From NCBI RefSeq assembly GCF_018343515.1, contig NZ_JAGYPD010000005.1:390918-454917 (forward strand): a stretch of 64,000 nucleotides of DNA, written 5' to 3'. Each line of letters opens with the position of its first letter. Positions within the stretch are counted from its first letter, which is position 1. The position numbers and the translations under genes were made by a program. Shown piece by piece: positions 44,103 through 52,865 of this stretch. The notes under the pieces were generated by a model, which saw only the letters and a program-made list of their open reading frames with translations, was not told where the DNA came from and did not search any database. The stretch comes from Bacillus sp. FJAT-50079 (GTDB lineage Bacteria; Bacillota; Bacilli; Bacillales; Bacillaceae_C).

Positions 44103-45800
44103 CTACTTACCTGACCTTTTATACCCACGATACCTCTTGAAACGATTAACAAACAGTAAAGAACCAAATAACAAAACAAGTAGGGCAGCAACCGTTATTA
44201 GTTCCTTCAGCTGGTCTTGATGATTTGCACCTTGGTTTCCATTCATTCCCCAAGGCATGCCCCCTCTCCCCATATTTGGCATACCTCCATTCCCCATGGC
44301 TGGCATTCCTTCTGGCATTTCTCCGTTATTCATATTTGGAAATCCTTCTGGCATTTCTCCATTACCCATACCTGGAAATCCTTCTGGCATTTCTCCATTA
44401 CCCATACCTGGAAATCCTTCTGGCATTTCTCCATTACCCATACCTGGAAATCCTTCTGGCATTTCTCCATTACCCATACCTTGCATTCCTTCCCGCATTC
44501 CTCTATTATCCATACCTTGCATTCCACCACTTATCCCTTCACCATTTACATAGCTTGGGATTTCACCATCTAATTGTTTCTGAACATGTGTAAGACGCTC
44601 TTTCATAAATCCAACAATTCCAGGCTTGCCGTCTATCAATTGGTCGCCAGTGTTAGCAATAAATTCATCATATGAATAAAAAGCTGTCGGGTCTTTTTTT
44701 ACATCATCTCCTATAAGTGACTTCAATTGATCAACTTGAGACTCTATATCTTTAAGTAAATCGACTGTTTGTTGAACATATTGATGATATTGTTCTTTAT
44801 ATTCGTTATTGGATAATACATAATCAACAAGAGGGTGGTTCTTTACTGCTCCAACAGTCGGTTCATCAATGAGCATTTCTTTCTGTCCATCTACATCCTG
44901 TCCCATCATTCCACCAATGGACATGTTTTGATCCCAAGCAAGAAAGGTGAATTTCCCATTCTGTTCATATAGATAATAATTATGACTCATCATTCCCTGA
45001 TAGCTATCCATACTAGCTGTAACGGTACTAACCGCTAAATAACGTAAATATTTATCTACATCAAAATAGGATTCAACCTCTTTTTTATCATTTAGAGCCT
45101 TTATAAACTCAAGTAGTTTTGTGTTATTCGCTCGCCCTGATTTCATTGTTAATCCCGTTTGCTCAATACTCATACCGTTCTCCCAGGTTAACGAGGCCCC
45201 TGTATCCGCTTTATATAAATTTCCTGTGGAATTTCCGAAATTTCTTTCTAGATAGGGTTCTTCAATATTTTCAACAGCTAGATAAAGTCCATAAAGTTCC
45301 CCATTAATCGAAACATTAACATAACCATAGTTAGGCGTTTCAAGCCCCATAGCCTTCAACAAATCATAAGTTAAATATTCTCGCATATAGGAAGGATCTG
45401 CAAAATTATTGTTCAGGTTAATTTTTGTATATCCCTCTAAATTTTGATCAATATATTTATTAAACTCCAATTTAAAACTATAACGATTGGAGTCAGAACT
45501 AGCCACAGACATTAATGACGAATTACCTTTAACACGCACACCGGTATAGCCAATTGTTATTCCATTATACGTGACCGTTCCTTCTTTATATTCTTCTTCC
45601 ATCGGATTATCCAACATATCTTGAAGGTCCGCTTCATCTATTTCTATATTAACGTTGCTAATTTTGCCCTTTTTGAAAATAGGATCATCTGTATGTTTTT
45701 CTTCTGCAATTGCACGGGTAGTAGTTCCCCAGAAAACGAGCATCAACACGATGACTAAACTTGTAACGATGCCCCATTTTCTATCTTTTGATTTACTCAA
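44103..45800 (-). CDS. CotH-family kinase, secreted, membrane-anchored
   Basis: About 565 residues. An N-terminal signal or anchor helix (near residues 9-30) leads to a CotH kinase domain: GVRVKGNSS, the FADPSYMREYLTYDLLKAMGL segment, YGLYLAVENIEEPYL and FLAWDQNMSIGG, the last with the conserved Asp. CotH itself phosphorylates spore coat proteins. The C-terminus has a Met/Gly/Pro-rich repeat (MGNGEMPEGFPG), then a single helix and a basic tail, so the kinase should lie outside the cell. TTG 45800 follows AAGGTGA. Third gene of the VTC-DUF4956-CotH operon; phosphorylation target unknown. Confidence 0.88.
   Translation of the reverse strand: MSKSKDRKWGIVTSLVIVLMLVFWGTTTRAIAEEKHTDDPIFKKGKISNVNIEIDEADLQDMLDNPMEEEYKEGTVTYNGITIGYTGVRVKGNSSLMSVASSDSNRYSFKLEFNKYIDQNLEGYTKINLNNNFADPSYMREYLTYDLLKAMGLETPNYGYVNVSINGELYGLYLAVENIEEPYLERNFGNSTGNLYKADTGASLTWENGMSIEQTGLTMKSGRANNTKLLEFIKALNDKKEVESYFDVDKYLRYLAVSTVTASMDSYQGMMSHNYYLYEQNGKFTFLAWDQNMSIGGMMGQDVDGQKEMLIDEPTVGAVKNHPLVDYVLSNNEYKEQYHQYVQQTVDLLKDIESQVDQLKSLIGDDVKKDPTAFYSYDEFIANTGDQLIDGKPGIVGFMKERLTHVQKQLDGEIPSYVNGEGISGGMQGMDNRGMREGMQGMGNGEMPEGFPGMGNGEMPEGFPGMGNGEMPEGFPGMGNGEMPEGFPNMNNGEMPEGMPAMGNGGMPNMGRGGMPWGMNGNQGANHQDQLKELITVAALLVLLFGSLLFVNRFKRYRGYKRSGK
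44335..44478 (-). repeat. Four 36-bp in-frame repeats within the CotH-family gene
   Basis: Units start at 44335, 44371, 44407 and 44443. The last three are identical; the first differs at its edge. They encode the twelve-residue unit MGNGEMPEGFPG, and diverged units flank both sides. Expected to vary in copy number between strains. Open frames antisense to it are by-products. Confidence 0.95.
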
Positions 45801-45866
45801 TTCAATCACCTTCTTTTTATTAAAAGAGTGCACTAACTCCCGATAAGAGAAGCACACCCAAACTTA

Positions 45867-46565
45867 TTATTGAACGTAATCACCGTTATAACTAATTAAT
45901 ACTGCATTCTCTACGCCATTAATGTTGGAAATGCTGTTTACGAAACTTGGTTCATTTCCTTTTAGACGAATTTCAAATGTCACTTCTGTTTGTTCAGCAG
46001 TGACCGATTTTTGTTTTACCTCAAAGCGATTCACTTCTGATTTTAATTGTTTATAAATTACCTCTTCTGTTTCGTAGCCATTAAAATGAACGATAAATAA
46101 ATAAGGTGTTTCAAAACTTGACTTTTTCATAAAAATAAATAGTACAATTCCGATCACAATAGAACCAAGGATGGAAAGTGAGTAAAAACCAGCTCCTGTT
46201 ATAATCCCGGTAGCAAGCGCCCAGAATAAAAAGATCAAATCTGTTGGATCCTTAATCGGCGTTCTAAAGCGAACGATTGACAGCGCCCCAACCATTCCAA
46301 GTGATAAAATTAAATTTGATCCAATGGCCATAATGATCAGAGACGTTATCATCGATAAGGCAACGAGCGTAATGTTAAAGTTCTTTGAATAGAGAACTCC
46401 ACTAAAAACACGTTTATAAAGTGTATAAATAAAAAGCCCTAATAAAAAAGAGATCGACAGTGTAATCCCAATTTGAAGCAGGGTAATATCTGTATTGAAA
46501 TTTGAAAGGATATCTTGATTAATAATATCCATAAAGTTGACGGAACCATTGTTGTTCTGTTGCAT
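45867..46565 (-). CDS. DUF4956 membrane protein
   Basis: Membrane protein of about 232 residues, DUF4956. Helices are predicted at about 33-52, 62-85, 88-105 and 115-150 (numbered from the chosen start). GALSIVRFRTPIKDPTDLIFLFWALATGIITGAG is the conserved family core, and a ferredoxin-like cytoplasmic domain (EVTFEIRLKGNE) follows. ATG 46565 lies after GGGAGG and just beyond the VTC stop codon. The constant association of DUF4956 with VTC proteins suggests a joint complex; function not established. Confidence 0.92.
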   Translation of the reverse strand: MQQNNNGSVNFMDIINQDILSNFNTDITLLQIGITLSISFLLGLFIYTLYKRVFSGVLYSKNFNITLVALSMITSLIIMAIGSNLILSLGMVGALSIVRFRTPIKDPTDLIFLFWALATGIITGAGFYSLSILGSIVIGIVLFIFMKKSSFETPYLFIVHFNGYETEEVIYKQLKSEVNRFEVKQKSVTAEQTEVTFEIRLKGNEPSFVNSISNINGVENAVLISYNGDYVQ

Positions 46566-46567
46566 TT

Positions 46568-47281
46568 TTATTGATCCTCCCATGCATTTGTTTTAATAAA
46601 TTTTCTGCAAATCGTATACTTTGATGCTGCTTGTCGCTGTAAACCATTTAGCTGTAAACCATCTCGAATATAGTTCGGAATGTACTCATCATACTTTACC
46701 TCTAGGATGTAAAGGGGTTCGTCCAGCGCTTTAACAGGAAACAAATTGGGATCAAAGGGGTTAATCCCGTTCAGCCCTGTTCGCAGTTCTTTGTCAAATG
46801 TAATTCGAACATTTCCTGTTCTAGCCACATACGCTTCCCTCACATAATCAACAATTACTTTTGGCCTTAACATTTTATTTTTCATTTCATAATATACTTC
46901 CTGCAAAAGTGGTGAACTTTCATTTGCAAGCACTGTATAGTCATTTACCAATAACCTGTCCAGTACCTCTCTTGAAATAGGGGTCTTTTCTTTGGCAATC
47001 ATTGTATTGCGTTTAATCTTTTTTTCAAAATGAATAATCCTATCACTTTTGTTATACATGCGTATTCTATATTTATGTCGATTTTCAATCCCATCTTGTT
47101 TTTCTTGTAATGCTTTATTTTCAATATCATCAAAATAAAGGCTGCGTATATGGTATTCGCCATTTTCATTGGCATGCTTATCTTGTTTCATCAAAAGCCT
47201 TAATCTCTGACGAATGAGATAGTATTGATGGTAGTTGACATAATATTTTAATTCATGGCGAAATGTTAATTTCTTTTGCAA
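46568..47281 (-). CDS. VTC domain protein, polyphosphate-polymerase type
   Basis: Protein of 237 residues made of one VTC domain (TTM superfamily tunnel). FRHELKYYVNYHQYYLIRQRL, IRSLYFDDIENKALQEK, HKYRIRMYN, HFEKKIKRNTMIAKEKTPI and LYILEVKYDEYIPNYIRD supply the paired Lys/Arg/Glu residues expected inside the tunnel. In yeast Vtc4 this domain polymerises ATP gamma-phosphate into polyphosphate at the membrane. Here the product is inferred. TTG start eight bases after AGGAGG. First gene of the VTC-DUF4956-CotH operon. Confidence 0.92.
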   Translation of the reverse strand: MQKKLTFRHELKYYVNYHQYYLIRQRLRLLMKQDKHANENGEYHIRSLYFDDIENKALQEKQDGIENRHKYRIRMYNKSDRIIHFEKKIKRNTMIAKEKTPISREVLDRLLVNDYTVLANESSPLLQEVYYEMKNKMLRPKVIVDYVREAYVARTGNVRITFDKELRTGLNGINPFDPNLFPVKALDEPLYILEVKYDEYIPNYIRDGLQLNGLQRQAASKYTICRKFIKTNAWEDQ

Positions 47282-47294
47282 GCTAGCTCCTCCT

Positions 47295-47395
47295 TTCTTT
47301 CAACACATACTTTACTGTTGCATTGTGTCAAGCAGATGTCAGAACAAAAATTCATTTACAAAACCTTTACCTTTTCTCAATGAAAACTTTACAAA
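47295..47395 (-). promoter_or_regulatory. Promoter and conserved regulatory block of the VTC operon
   Basis: On the minus strand, TTGACA (47326-47331) and TATGTG (47304-47309), 16 bases apart, form a sigma-A-type promoter. Another TGACA lies 11 bases further upstream (47337-47342 as TGTCAG on the plus strand), and AAAACTTTACAAA at 47383-47395. Bases 47295-47349 match 52611-52665 at 51 of 55 positions, and the 13-base element recurs at 52674-52686. Confidence 0.85.
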
Positions 47396-47481
47396 AGAGC
47401 TTTTCTTTTTAAACAGACATCTTCCCGACTTATTGGACACTTATCATGTAATGAACAGGAGATTTATTAGGAGGGGTAGAA

Positions 47482-48081
47482 TTGCCAAATAGCAAAACAT
47501 TACTACTTTTAGGATTTATTGCTTCACTGCTTGTTAATATTCTTCTTCTTAACAAAGTAGTAACAAAAGAGTATTCATCATCGTTTTCTTTAAATAGCGG
47601 CGACATTCATTTTGCTTTTAGTGATGTTGTGGATGATCCAAAAACGCTTCTACTTCAAGCGATAGATGAAGCAAATTACACTTTGGACATTGCAATCTAT
47701 AATTTTGAAGATAAAGAAATTGCTCAAGCCGTGCTTAATGCCAATAATCGCGGAGTCAATGTTAGAATTATTACCGATGCTAGTAAAGCGAAAAAAGAGA
47801 ACCAAGCCGCAATATTAGATGAATTTTCACAAAATAATATTGACGTAAAAATCAACACATTAAGAAAAATGCATTTAAAAATGGCGATTATCGATGAACG
47901 TCTGATTGTAACTGGTTCTTATAATTTTACAGAAGCGTCCGCCAATGAAAATTTAGAACAGCTCATTACAGTCGCTAATGAAGAACTTGCACAAGAGTGG
48001 ACAGGGATATTCTCGGATGTATGGAGCAGGAGTGAGTTTAAAGAATGGACATTGCTAAGTAAACAAGAAACGGAAGATTAA
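47482..48081 (+). CDS. Membrane-anchored phospholipase D-like protein
   Basis: Protein of 199 residues. Residues about 7-24 form an N-terminal anchor; the rest is a PLDc_2 domain. Only one HKD motif is present, HLKMAIIDERLIVTGSYNFTEAS, preceded by LDIAIYNFEDKEIAQAVLNANNRGVNVRIITD. Single-HKD proteins of this kind (Nuc-like) work as dimers and cleave phosphodiesters, in DNA or lipid. TTG start after GGAGGGG. Divergent from the VTC operon with 200 bases between; a tandem repeat begins at its stop codon. Confidence 0.88.
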   Translation: MPNSKTLLLLGFIASLLVNILLLNKVVTKEYSSSFSLNSGDIHFAFSDVVDDPKTLLLQAIDEANYTLDIAIYNFEDKEIAQAVLNANNRGVNVRIITDASKAKKENQAAILDEFSQNNIDVKINTLRKMHLKMAIIDERLIVTGSYNFTEASANENLEQLITVANEELAQEWTGIFSDVWSRSEFKEWTLLSKQETED

Positions 48082-49012
48082 AAGACGGCTATTGGACAAA
48101 GATTGTGATTTTCATCAGATAACGGGACATTAGAGCAATCCTATTGGACAAGTTTTGCGATCTTCAACGGAAAACCGGAGATTAAAAGACGGCTATTGGA
48201 CAAAGATTGTGATTTTCATCAGATAACGGGACATTAGAGCAATTCTATTGGACAAGTTTTGCGATCTTCAACGGGAAACCGGAGATTAAAAGACGGCTAT
48301 TGGACAAAGATTGTGATTTTCATCAGATAACGGGACATTAGAGCAATTCTATTGGACAAGTTTTGCGATCTTCAACGGGAAACCGGAGATTAATGAACGG
48401 CTATTGGACAAAGATTATGATTTTTATCAGATAACGGGACATTAGAGCAATCCTATTAGACAAAGTTTGCGGTCTTCAACGGGAAACGGGAGATTAAAAG
48501 ACGGCTATTGGACAAAGATTGTGATTTTCATCAGATAACGGGACATTAGAGCAATCCTATTGGACAAGTTTTGCGGTCTTCAACGGGAAACCGGCGATTA
48601 AAAGACGGCTATTGGACAAAGATTGTGATTTTCATCAGATAACGGGACATTAGAGCAATTCTATTGGACAAGTTTTGCGATCTTCAACGGGAAACCGGAG
48701 ATTAAAAGACGGCTATTGGACAAAGATTGTGATTTTCATCAGATAACGGGACATTAGAGCAATTCTATTGGACAAGTTTTGCGATCTTCAACGGGAAACC
48801 GGAGATTAATGAACGGCTATTGGACAAAGATTATGATTTTTATCAGATAACGGGACATTAGAGCAATCCTATTAGACAAAGTTTGCGGTCTTCAACGGGA
48901 AACGGGAGATTAAAAGACGGCTATTGGACAAAGATTGTGATTTTCATCAGATAACGGGACATTAGAGCAATCCTATTGGACAAGTTTTGCGGTCTTCAAC
49001 GGGAAACCGGCG
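48077..49012. repeat. Nine tandem 104-bp units with 416-bp higher-order repeat
   Basis: Units start at 48077, 48181, 48285, 48389, 48493, 48597, 48701, 48805 and 48909, all exactly 104 bases. Each is a dimer of two diverged 52-bp halves, both beginning CTATTGGACAA. Units 2-5 (48181-48596) and 6-9 (48597-49012) are identical over 416 bases. No open frame crosses it: 104 is not a multiple of three and stops occur in all frames. It begins inside the stop codon of the PLD gene. Confidence 0.97.
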
Positions 49013-49220
49013 ATTAAAGAGCAGCCTAGATAAAATCAGAAGATAAATCATCAAGTTTTGATAGAACTTTTGACATTACCGTTAAAGCCTCTTTTCACAA
49101 TGATGTATATAATGGTGATCCAATCACTGATTTAATGATCGAACAGTTATTCACACTAAAGAATAAATCAACTAACTTAATTTCATATATTCCTGTACAT
49201 TTAAATTTTAAATATAGCAA
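49013..49220 (+). other. Post-repeat spacer with protein-like open frame
   Basis: From about 49032 the plus strand is open and reads SSFDRTFDITVKASF, then NDVYNGDPITDLMIEQLF, which looks like coding sequence, but no start or ribosome site precedes it and it runs into the terminator of the opposing ABC operon. I interpret it as a possible remnant of a gene separated from its 5' part by the repeat array. Confidence 0.3.
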
Positions 49221-49260
49221 AAAAACAAAGCGTCCGCTGAAACGAATCGCTTTGTTTTTT
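49221..49260 (-). terminator. Terminator of the ABC efflux operon
   Basis: AAAACAAAGCG and CGCTTTGTTTT form an 11-bp perfect stem with a 14- to 15-base loop, directly adjoining the permease stop codon; both flanks are A/T runs, so it may act in both directions. Confidence 0.92.
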
Positions 49261-50415
49261 CTATTCATATCGAAGGGCTTGAATTGGATCAAGCTTAGAC
49301 GCTTTGTTCGCTGGAAATACACCGAATAAAACTCCAACTAATAAAGAGAAGGCAAATGATAATAGCATGACAGATACGGAATAGGTAATGGCCGTTCCCG
49401 TTGCCAAAGTAAATATTTGAGCACTAACTATCCCAATTCCAACTCCTATGATCCCGCCAAATGAGCTTAATACCATTGATTCTATGAGAAATTGAAGAAG
49501 AATGTTTCCACGCTTTGCTCCAATTGCTTTTCTAATCCCAATTTCCTTGGTCCGTTCTGAAACGGATACAAGCATAATGTTCATGATACCGATTCCGCCA
49601 ACGATAAGAGAAATAGCTGCACTTCCTCCTAACATTAATGTCATCGTTTCATTAACGGATGATGCAGTTTCCATTAAATCCTTTTGACTTGATACACTAT
49701 AACTATCGGCATCACCTACAATTGAATACATCGTTCTTTCAATCCCGCTTGATATGAAATTAATCATATCTTCATTTTCTACTTTCACATATGTTGTTCC
49801 AATAGTAGTCGTAGAAGCTAAACGTTGCCCTGTGCTAAGAGGTACAATAATCGTACTATCTCCGCTTGTTCCTAATGAACTTCCGACTGATTCAAGAACC
49901 CCAACTACTTTATAAGATGTGCCATTCACTTTTACATACTCTCCCACTGGGTCACCGAATCCGAATAAAGTTTGGGCTGTTTCTGAACCAAGCACCGCAA
50001 TTTTCGAATGATTTTCATGATCCAAATCTGCAATGAATCGTCCTGATTGCAGCTGTAAATCCCGAACTTTTAAATAGGAAGATGTGGTTCCGATCATTGA
50101 TACTTGCACATTACTTCTTCCATTTTTTATCGTAACTCTTCCCGACACGGTTGGCGCAATTTCTTCAATACCATCTACAGCCTGAATCTGTTCTACATCC
50201 TCTTCTTTAAATGTAACATCTGAACCCGTAACCGTTACAGTTAACACATTTGTACCCAAGCTGCCAATTTGATCTTGTACTTGTTTTGTTGATCCTTGTC
50301 CGATCGCAACCATGACGATAACAGAGGACACCCCAATAATAATTCCCAGCATCGTTAGGAACGCTCTGATTTTATTTGCTTTGATGCTTTTCAGTGCCAT
50401 TTTGAGCGTCTGCAA
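49261..50415 (-). CDS. MacB-type ABC permease (FtsX/MacB_PCD)
   Basis: Permease of about 384 residues. One helix (near LTMLGIIIGVSSVIVMVAIGQG) is followed by the MacB extracellular domain of about 200 residues and three C-terminal helices of the FtsX domain, with GGIGIMNIMLVSVSERTKEIGIRKAIGAKRGNILLQFL as the coupling region. TTG 50415 lies eight bases after GGAGG and gives LQTLKMALKSIKANK, the usual N-terminus; the frame extends to 50487 over the ATPase gene. Probable mechanotransmission-type exporter subunit; 44 bases overlap with the ATPase gene. Confidence 0.9.
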   Translation of the reverse strand: MQTLKMALKSIKANKIRAFLTMLGIIIGVSSVIVMVAIGQGSTKQVQDQIGSLGTNVLTVTVTGSDVTFKEEDVEQIQAVDGIEEIAPTVSGRVTIKNGRSNVQVSMIGTTSSYLKVRDLQLQSGRFIADLDHENHSKIAVLGSETAQTLFGFGDPVGEYVKVNGTSYKVVGVLESVGSSLGTSGDSTIIVPLSTGQRLASTTTIGTTYVKVENEDMINFISSGIERTMYSIVGDADSYSVSSQKDLMETASSVNETMTLMLGGSAAISLIVGGIGIMNIMLVSVSERTKEIGIRKAIGAKRGNILLQFLIESMVLSSFGGIIGVGIGIVSAQIFTLATGTAITYSVSVMLLSFAFSLLVGVLFGVFPANKASKLDPIQALRYE

Positions 50416-51109
50416 ACCATTCACCTCCATTCTCATAAAGCTGTCCATCGTGAATACGAACGACACGATTTGCTTTTTTGGCAACATCTAAATCATGCGT
50501 AATGAGAATAATGGTATGCCCTTGCTCATTTAATGAATCCATAATCTCCAAAATTTCTTTACTCGTTTTACTATCTAGTGCACCCGTTGGTTCATCTGCT
50601 AGTAAAATAGGAGGATGTCCAGCCAACGCGCGCGCAATTGCAACACGTTGCTGCTGCCCCCCTGATAATTGGGTTGGTAAATGAGTCGCTCGATCGACTA
50701 AACCTACTTTTTTTAACGCGTCTAAAGCAATTTCTCTTCGTTCTGCTGCTTTTATTCCACGATAAATGAGAGGAAGCTCTACATTTTCAACCGCTGTTAA
50801 TTTTGGTATAAGATTGAAATTCTGAAAAATAAAACCTATCTTTTCATTTCGAATGGTAGCAAGCTGGGAGCTCTTCATTTTCCCTACTTCTTCACCATCT
50901 AACAAATATTCGCCAGAATCTGGTCGATCTAAACATCCAATCATGTTCATAAATGTTGATTTTCCAGAACCCGATGGACCAATGATAGAAATAAAATCAC
51001 CTTTTTGAATATCGAGGGAAACACTTTGAAGAGCCAACACCTTTTCGCCGCCAAGTTCATACACTTTTTTCATACTTTTAATTTGAATAATCGGCTCATG
51101 AATCGTCAT
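50372..51109 (-). CDS. MacB/LolD-type ABC ATPase
   Basis: ATPase of 245 residues. Walker A GPSGSGKST, Q-loop IFQNFNLIP, signature LSGGQQQR, Walker B ILLADEPTGALD and switch ILITHD are all intact, in the pattern of the MacB/LolD subfamily. ATG follows GAGGAGGGAA. The adaptor gene ends in the same base where this one starts, so translation is coupled. Powers the MacB-type permease encoded next. Confidence 0.95.
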   Translation of the reverse strand: MTIHEPIIQIKSMKKVYELGGEKVLALQSVSLDIQKGDFISIIGPSGSGKSTFMNMIGCLDRPDSGEYLLDGEEVGKMKSSQLATIRNEKIGFIFQNFNLIPKLTAVENVELPLIYRGIKAAERREIALDALKKVGLVDRATHLPTQLSGGQQQRVAIARALAGHPPILLADEPTGALDSKTSKEILEIMDSLNEQGHTIILITHDLDVAKKANRVVRIHDGQLYENGGEWFADAQNGTEKHQSK

Positions 51110-52350
51110 TAGTTCCCTCCTCGTCCACCTGATGGAGCACCGCCGCCACCTTGGAAGCCGCCTCCATTTCTTCCTCCAAAGTCACCACCACTTGGCAAAC
51201 CGCCACCAGCTGGGAAGCTGCCGCCGCCTGGCATCATCATTCCACCTTGAGAAGAATTACCACTAGATTGTACGATTGGTAATTGAATAGACTCTCCTAC
51301 TGCTACCCCATTTGTAATTTCTACATACGTATCATTTGAAATACCCGTTTCTACTGTTACTTTTTTTGTAGATTGTGTGGAATCGTCAGAAGCCACAGGA
51401 ACGAGTACATATTTTTCATCTCCGCTTTTATACACAGCTTCTACTGGAACGTATAGTGTGTCTTCTTTGCTCTCTATTGTGATACTTGCTTCTGTTGACA
51501 TACCGATTTTCAGACTTTTTGGATCTGTAATTTGTACAGTAACGTCAAATGTAGAAACTCCATTTGATGATGTTCCTTCATTTGCTATTTTCGTTACTTT
51601 TCCATCAAATGTTTCATCTTCAAATGCATTTGCTGTTATTTTTACCGCCTGTCCTTCTTGTACTTTCGTAATATCTAATTCATCCACACTAATAGTTGTT
51701 TGCAATGAGCTGTAATTTGTTATGTGTGCAATTGTCTCCGACATTTGCACGGAATCACCGCTTGCAACAGAAAGGCTTGTGATTGTCCCAGCAGCCGGAG
51801 CTTGTAAGATACTTCCATCTGTAAAGGTTATAAGTGTTGCACCTGCTTCCACAACATCTCCTTCCTTTACACTGACAGTATCCGCTGTTAAGCTACTTCC
51901 ACCACTTAAACTATCTGAAACATTACTATCTTCCCTTGTTACAGGTGAAATGACCCCATCTCCATCTTCGATACGAAGAAGGATTGTTCCCCGTGATGCG
52001 CCTTCGCCACTTTTCACATTAACTTCCGTAATTGTTCCATAATGTGGGGCCGTAATAACGTCACCGTTATTAAACGTTACAAGTGTACTACCTTTATATA
52101 CTGTATCGCCTGATGCTACACTTACACTATCAACAACAAGAATTGTATTTTCTGCCGTTACATCTTGATCTGTCATTGCTGTAACTGAACCTGAGCCACT
52201 AACTGCCACCTCTAATTTTCCTTTTTGTACGGTTGTTGTTTGTGCTGCAGCAGCAACATTTTGAGCTTGATCTTTTTTACCTAAAAAGAACCAGGCACTT
52301 GCTCCTCCTATTACAACAATAATTATTGAAATAATCATCCACTTTTTCAA
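51109..52350 (-). CDS. HlyD/MacA-like periplasmic adaptor protein
   Basis: Adaptor of 413 residues anchored by one N-terminal helix (residues 4-24). Instead of a long coiled coil it has two consecutive lipoyl-like units (TITEVNVKSGEGASRGTILLRIEDGD and TITSLSVASGDSVQMSETIAHI), followed by beta-barrel and membrane-proximal domains. The final 55 residues are Gly/Pro/Met-rich (GGMMMPGGGSFP to GGRGGN). With the ABC pair it resembles the YknXYZ exporter of B. subtilis. TTG start after GGAGATT. Confidence 0.92.
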   Translation of the reverse strand: MKKWMIISIIIVVIGGASAWFFLGKKDQAQNVAAAAQTTTVQKGKLEVAVSGSGSVTAMTDQDVTAENTILVVDSVSVASGDTVYKGSTLVTFNNGDVITAPHYGTITEVNVKSGEGASRGTILLRIEDGDGVISPVTREDSNVSDSLSGGSSLTADTVSVKEGDVVEAGATLITFTDGSILQAPAAGTITSLSVASGDSVQMSETIAHITNYSSLQTTISVDELDITKVQEGQAVKITANAFEDETFDGKVTKIANEGTSSNGVSTFDVTVQITDPKSLKIGMSTEASITIESKEDTLYVPVEAVYKSGDEKYVLVPVASDDSTQSTKKVTVETGISNDTYVEITNGVAVGESIQLPIVQSSGNSSQGGMMMPGGGSFPAGGGLPSGGDFGGRNGGGFQGGGGAPSGGRGGN

Positions 52351-52369
52351 ATTTCTAATCTCCTTTCAA

Positions 52370-52594
52370 TCATTTAGTTTGACCTGGTTGATCTTGCCCC
52401 GGCTGGAATTGCCCTGGCTGGAACTCTCCATTGCCTGGGAACATTTGTCCATCCCCTCTTGGTCCCATTTCTGAGAAATTTGGGCTTGCACTTTGTTTAT
52501 AAGCTACATAACCTACCCCTATCGCTGTACACGCACTTATCACCAAATTTACAATGAGTAAAATTTTTATTAGGTTTTGTTTGGACTGTTCCAT
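52370..52594 (-). CDS. Small membrane protein with Gly/Pro/Gln-rich tail
   Basis: Protein of 74 residues: one membrane helix (about 9-30) and an external tail with MGPRGDGQMFPGNGE and then FQPGQFQPGQDQPGQ, three short repeats. No homologous family recognised. ATG is preceded by AGGAGG. It is the first gene of the efflux operon, 19 bases before the adaptor gene, a position like that of small YknW-type partners in related systems but unrelated in sequence as far as I can see. Confidence 0.8.
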   Translation of the reverse strand: MEQSKQNLIKILLIVNLVISACTAIGVGYVAYKQSASPNFSEMGPRGDGQMFPGNGEFQPGQFQPGQDQPGQTK

Positions 52595-52610
52595 TTCGAT
52601 TCCTCCTCTT

Positions 52611-52686
52611 TTCTTTCAAAACATACTTTACTGCTGGATTGTGTCAAGCAGATGTCAAAACAAAAGATTTTTCAAAACTTTACAAA
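52611..52686 (-). promoter_or_regulatory. Promoter and conserved regulatory block of the efflux operon
   Basis: On the minus strand, TTGACA (52642-52647) and TATGTT (52620-52625) with 16-base spacing. A second TTGACA lies exactly 11 bases upstream (52653-52658), making a direct repeat, and AAAACTTTACAAA is at 52674-52686. Nearly the same block precedes the VTC gene. Confidence 0.85.
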
Positions 52687-52818
52687 GGACAGATTTTTGG
52701 AGTCGAAATGATTTTAGAAAGTGGAAATAAATAAATACACCGTCTTTTCTACGTTAGACTAGCGAAAAAGGCGGTTTGTTTTTAATCGATGCTTTAATTT
52801 CATGCATGCTTGTACACA

Positions 52819-52856
52819 AAAAAACACAACTTCGACTCTTCGCAGCTGTGTTTTTT
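52819..52856 (-). terminator. Terminator of the sensor kinase gene
   Basis: AAAACACAAC and GCTGTGTTTT arms around an about 15-base loop, minus-strand T-run following. A second hairpin (ACCGTCTTTT with AAAAAGGCGGT, 52739-52784) lies a little further along and may back it up. Confidence 0.75.
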
Positions 52857-52865
52857 AGTGATTTC

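Noticed and set aside
44217-44593. Three overlapping plus-strand frames rich in Pro, His and Trp
   Set aside because: They are the antisense of the 36-bp repeats in the CotH-family gene; the repeat keeps all frames open.
48077-49012. Possible CRISPR array
   Set aside because: Units are 104 bp and contiguous, without unique spacers between short repeats, and no cas genes are in the window.
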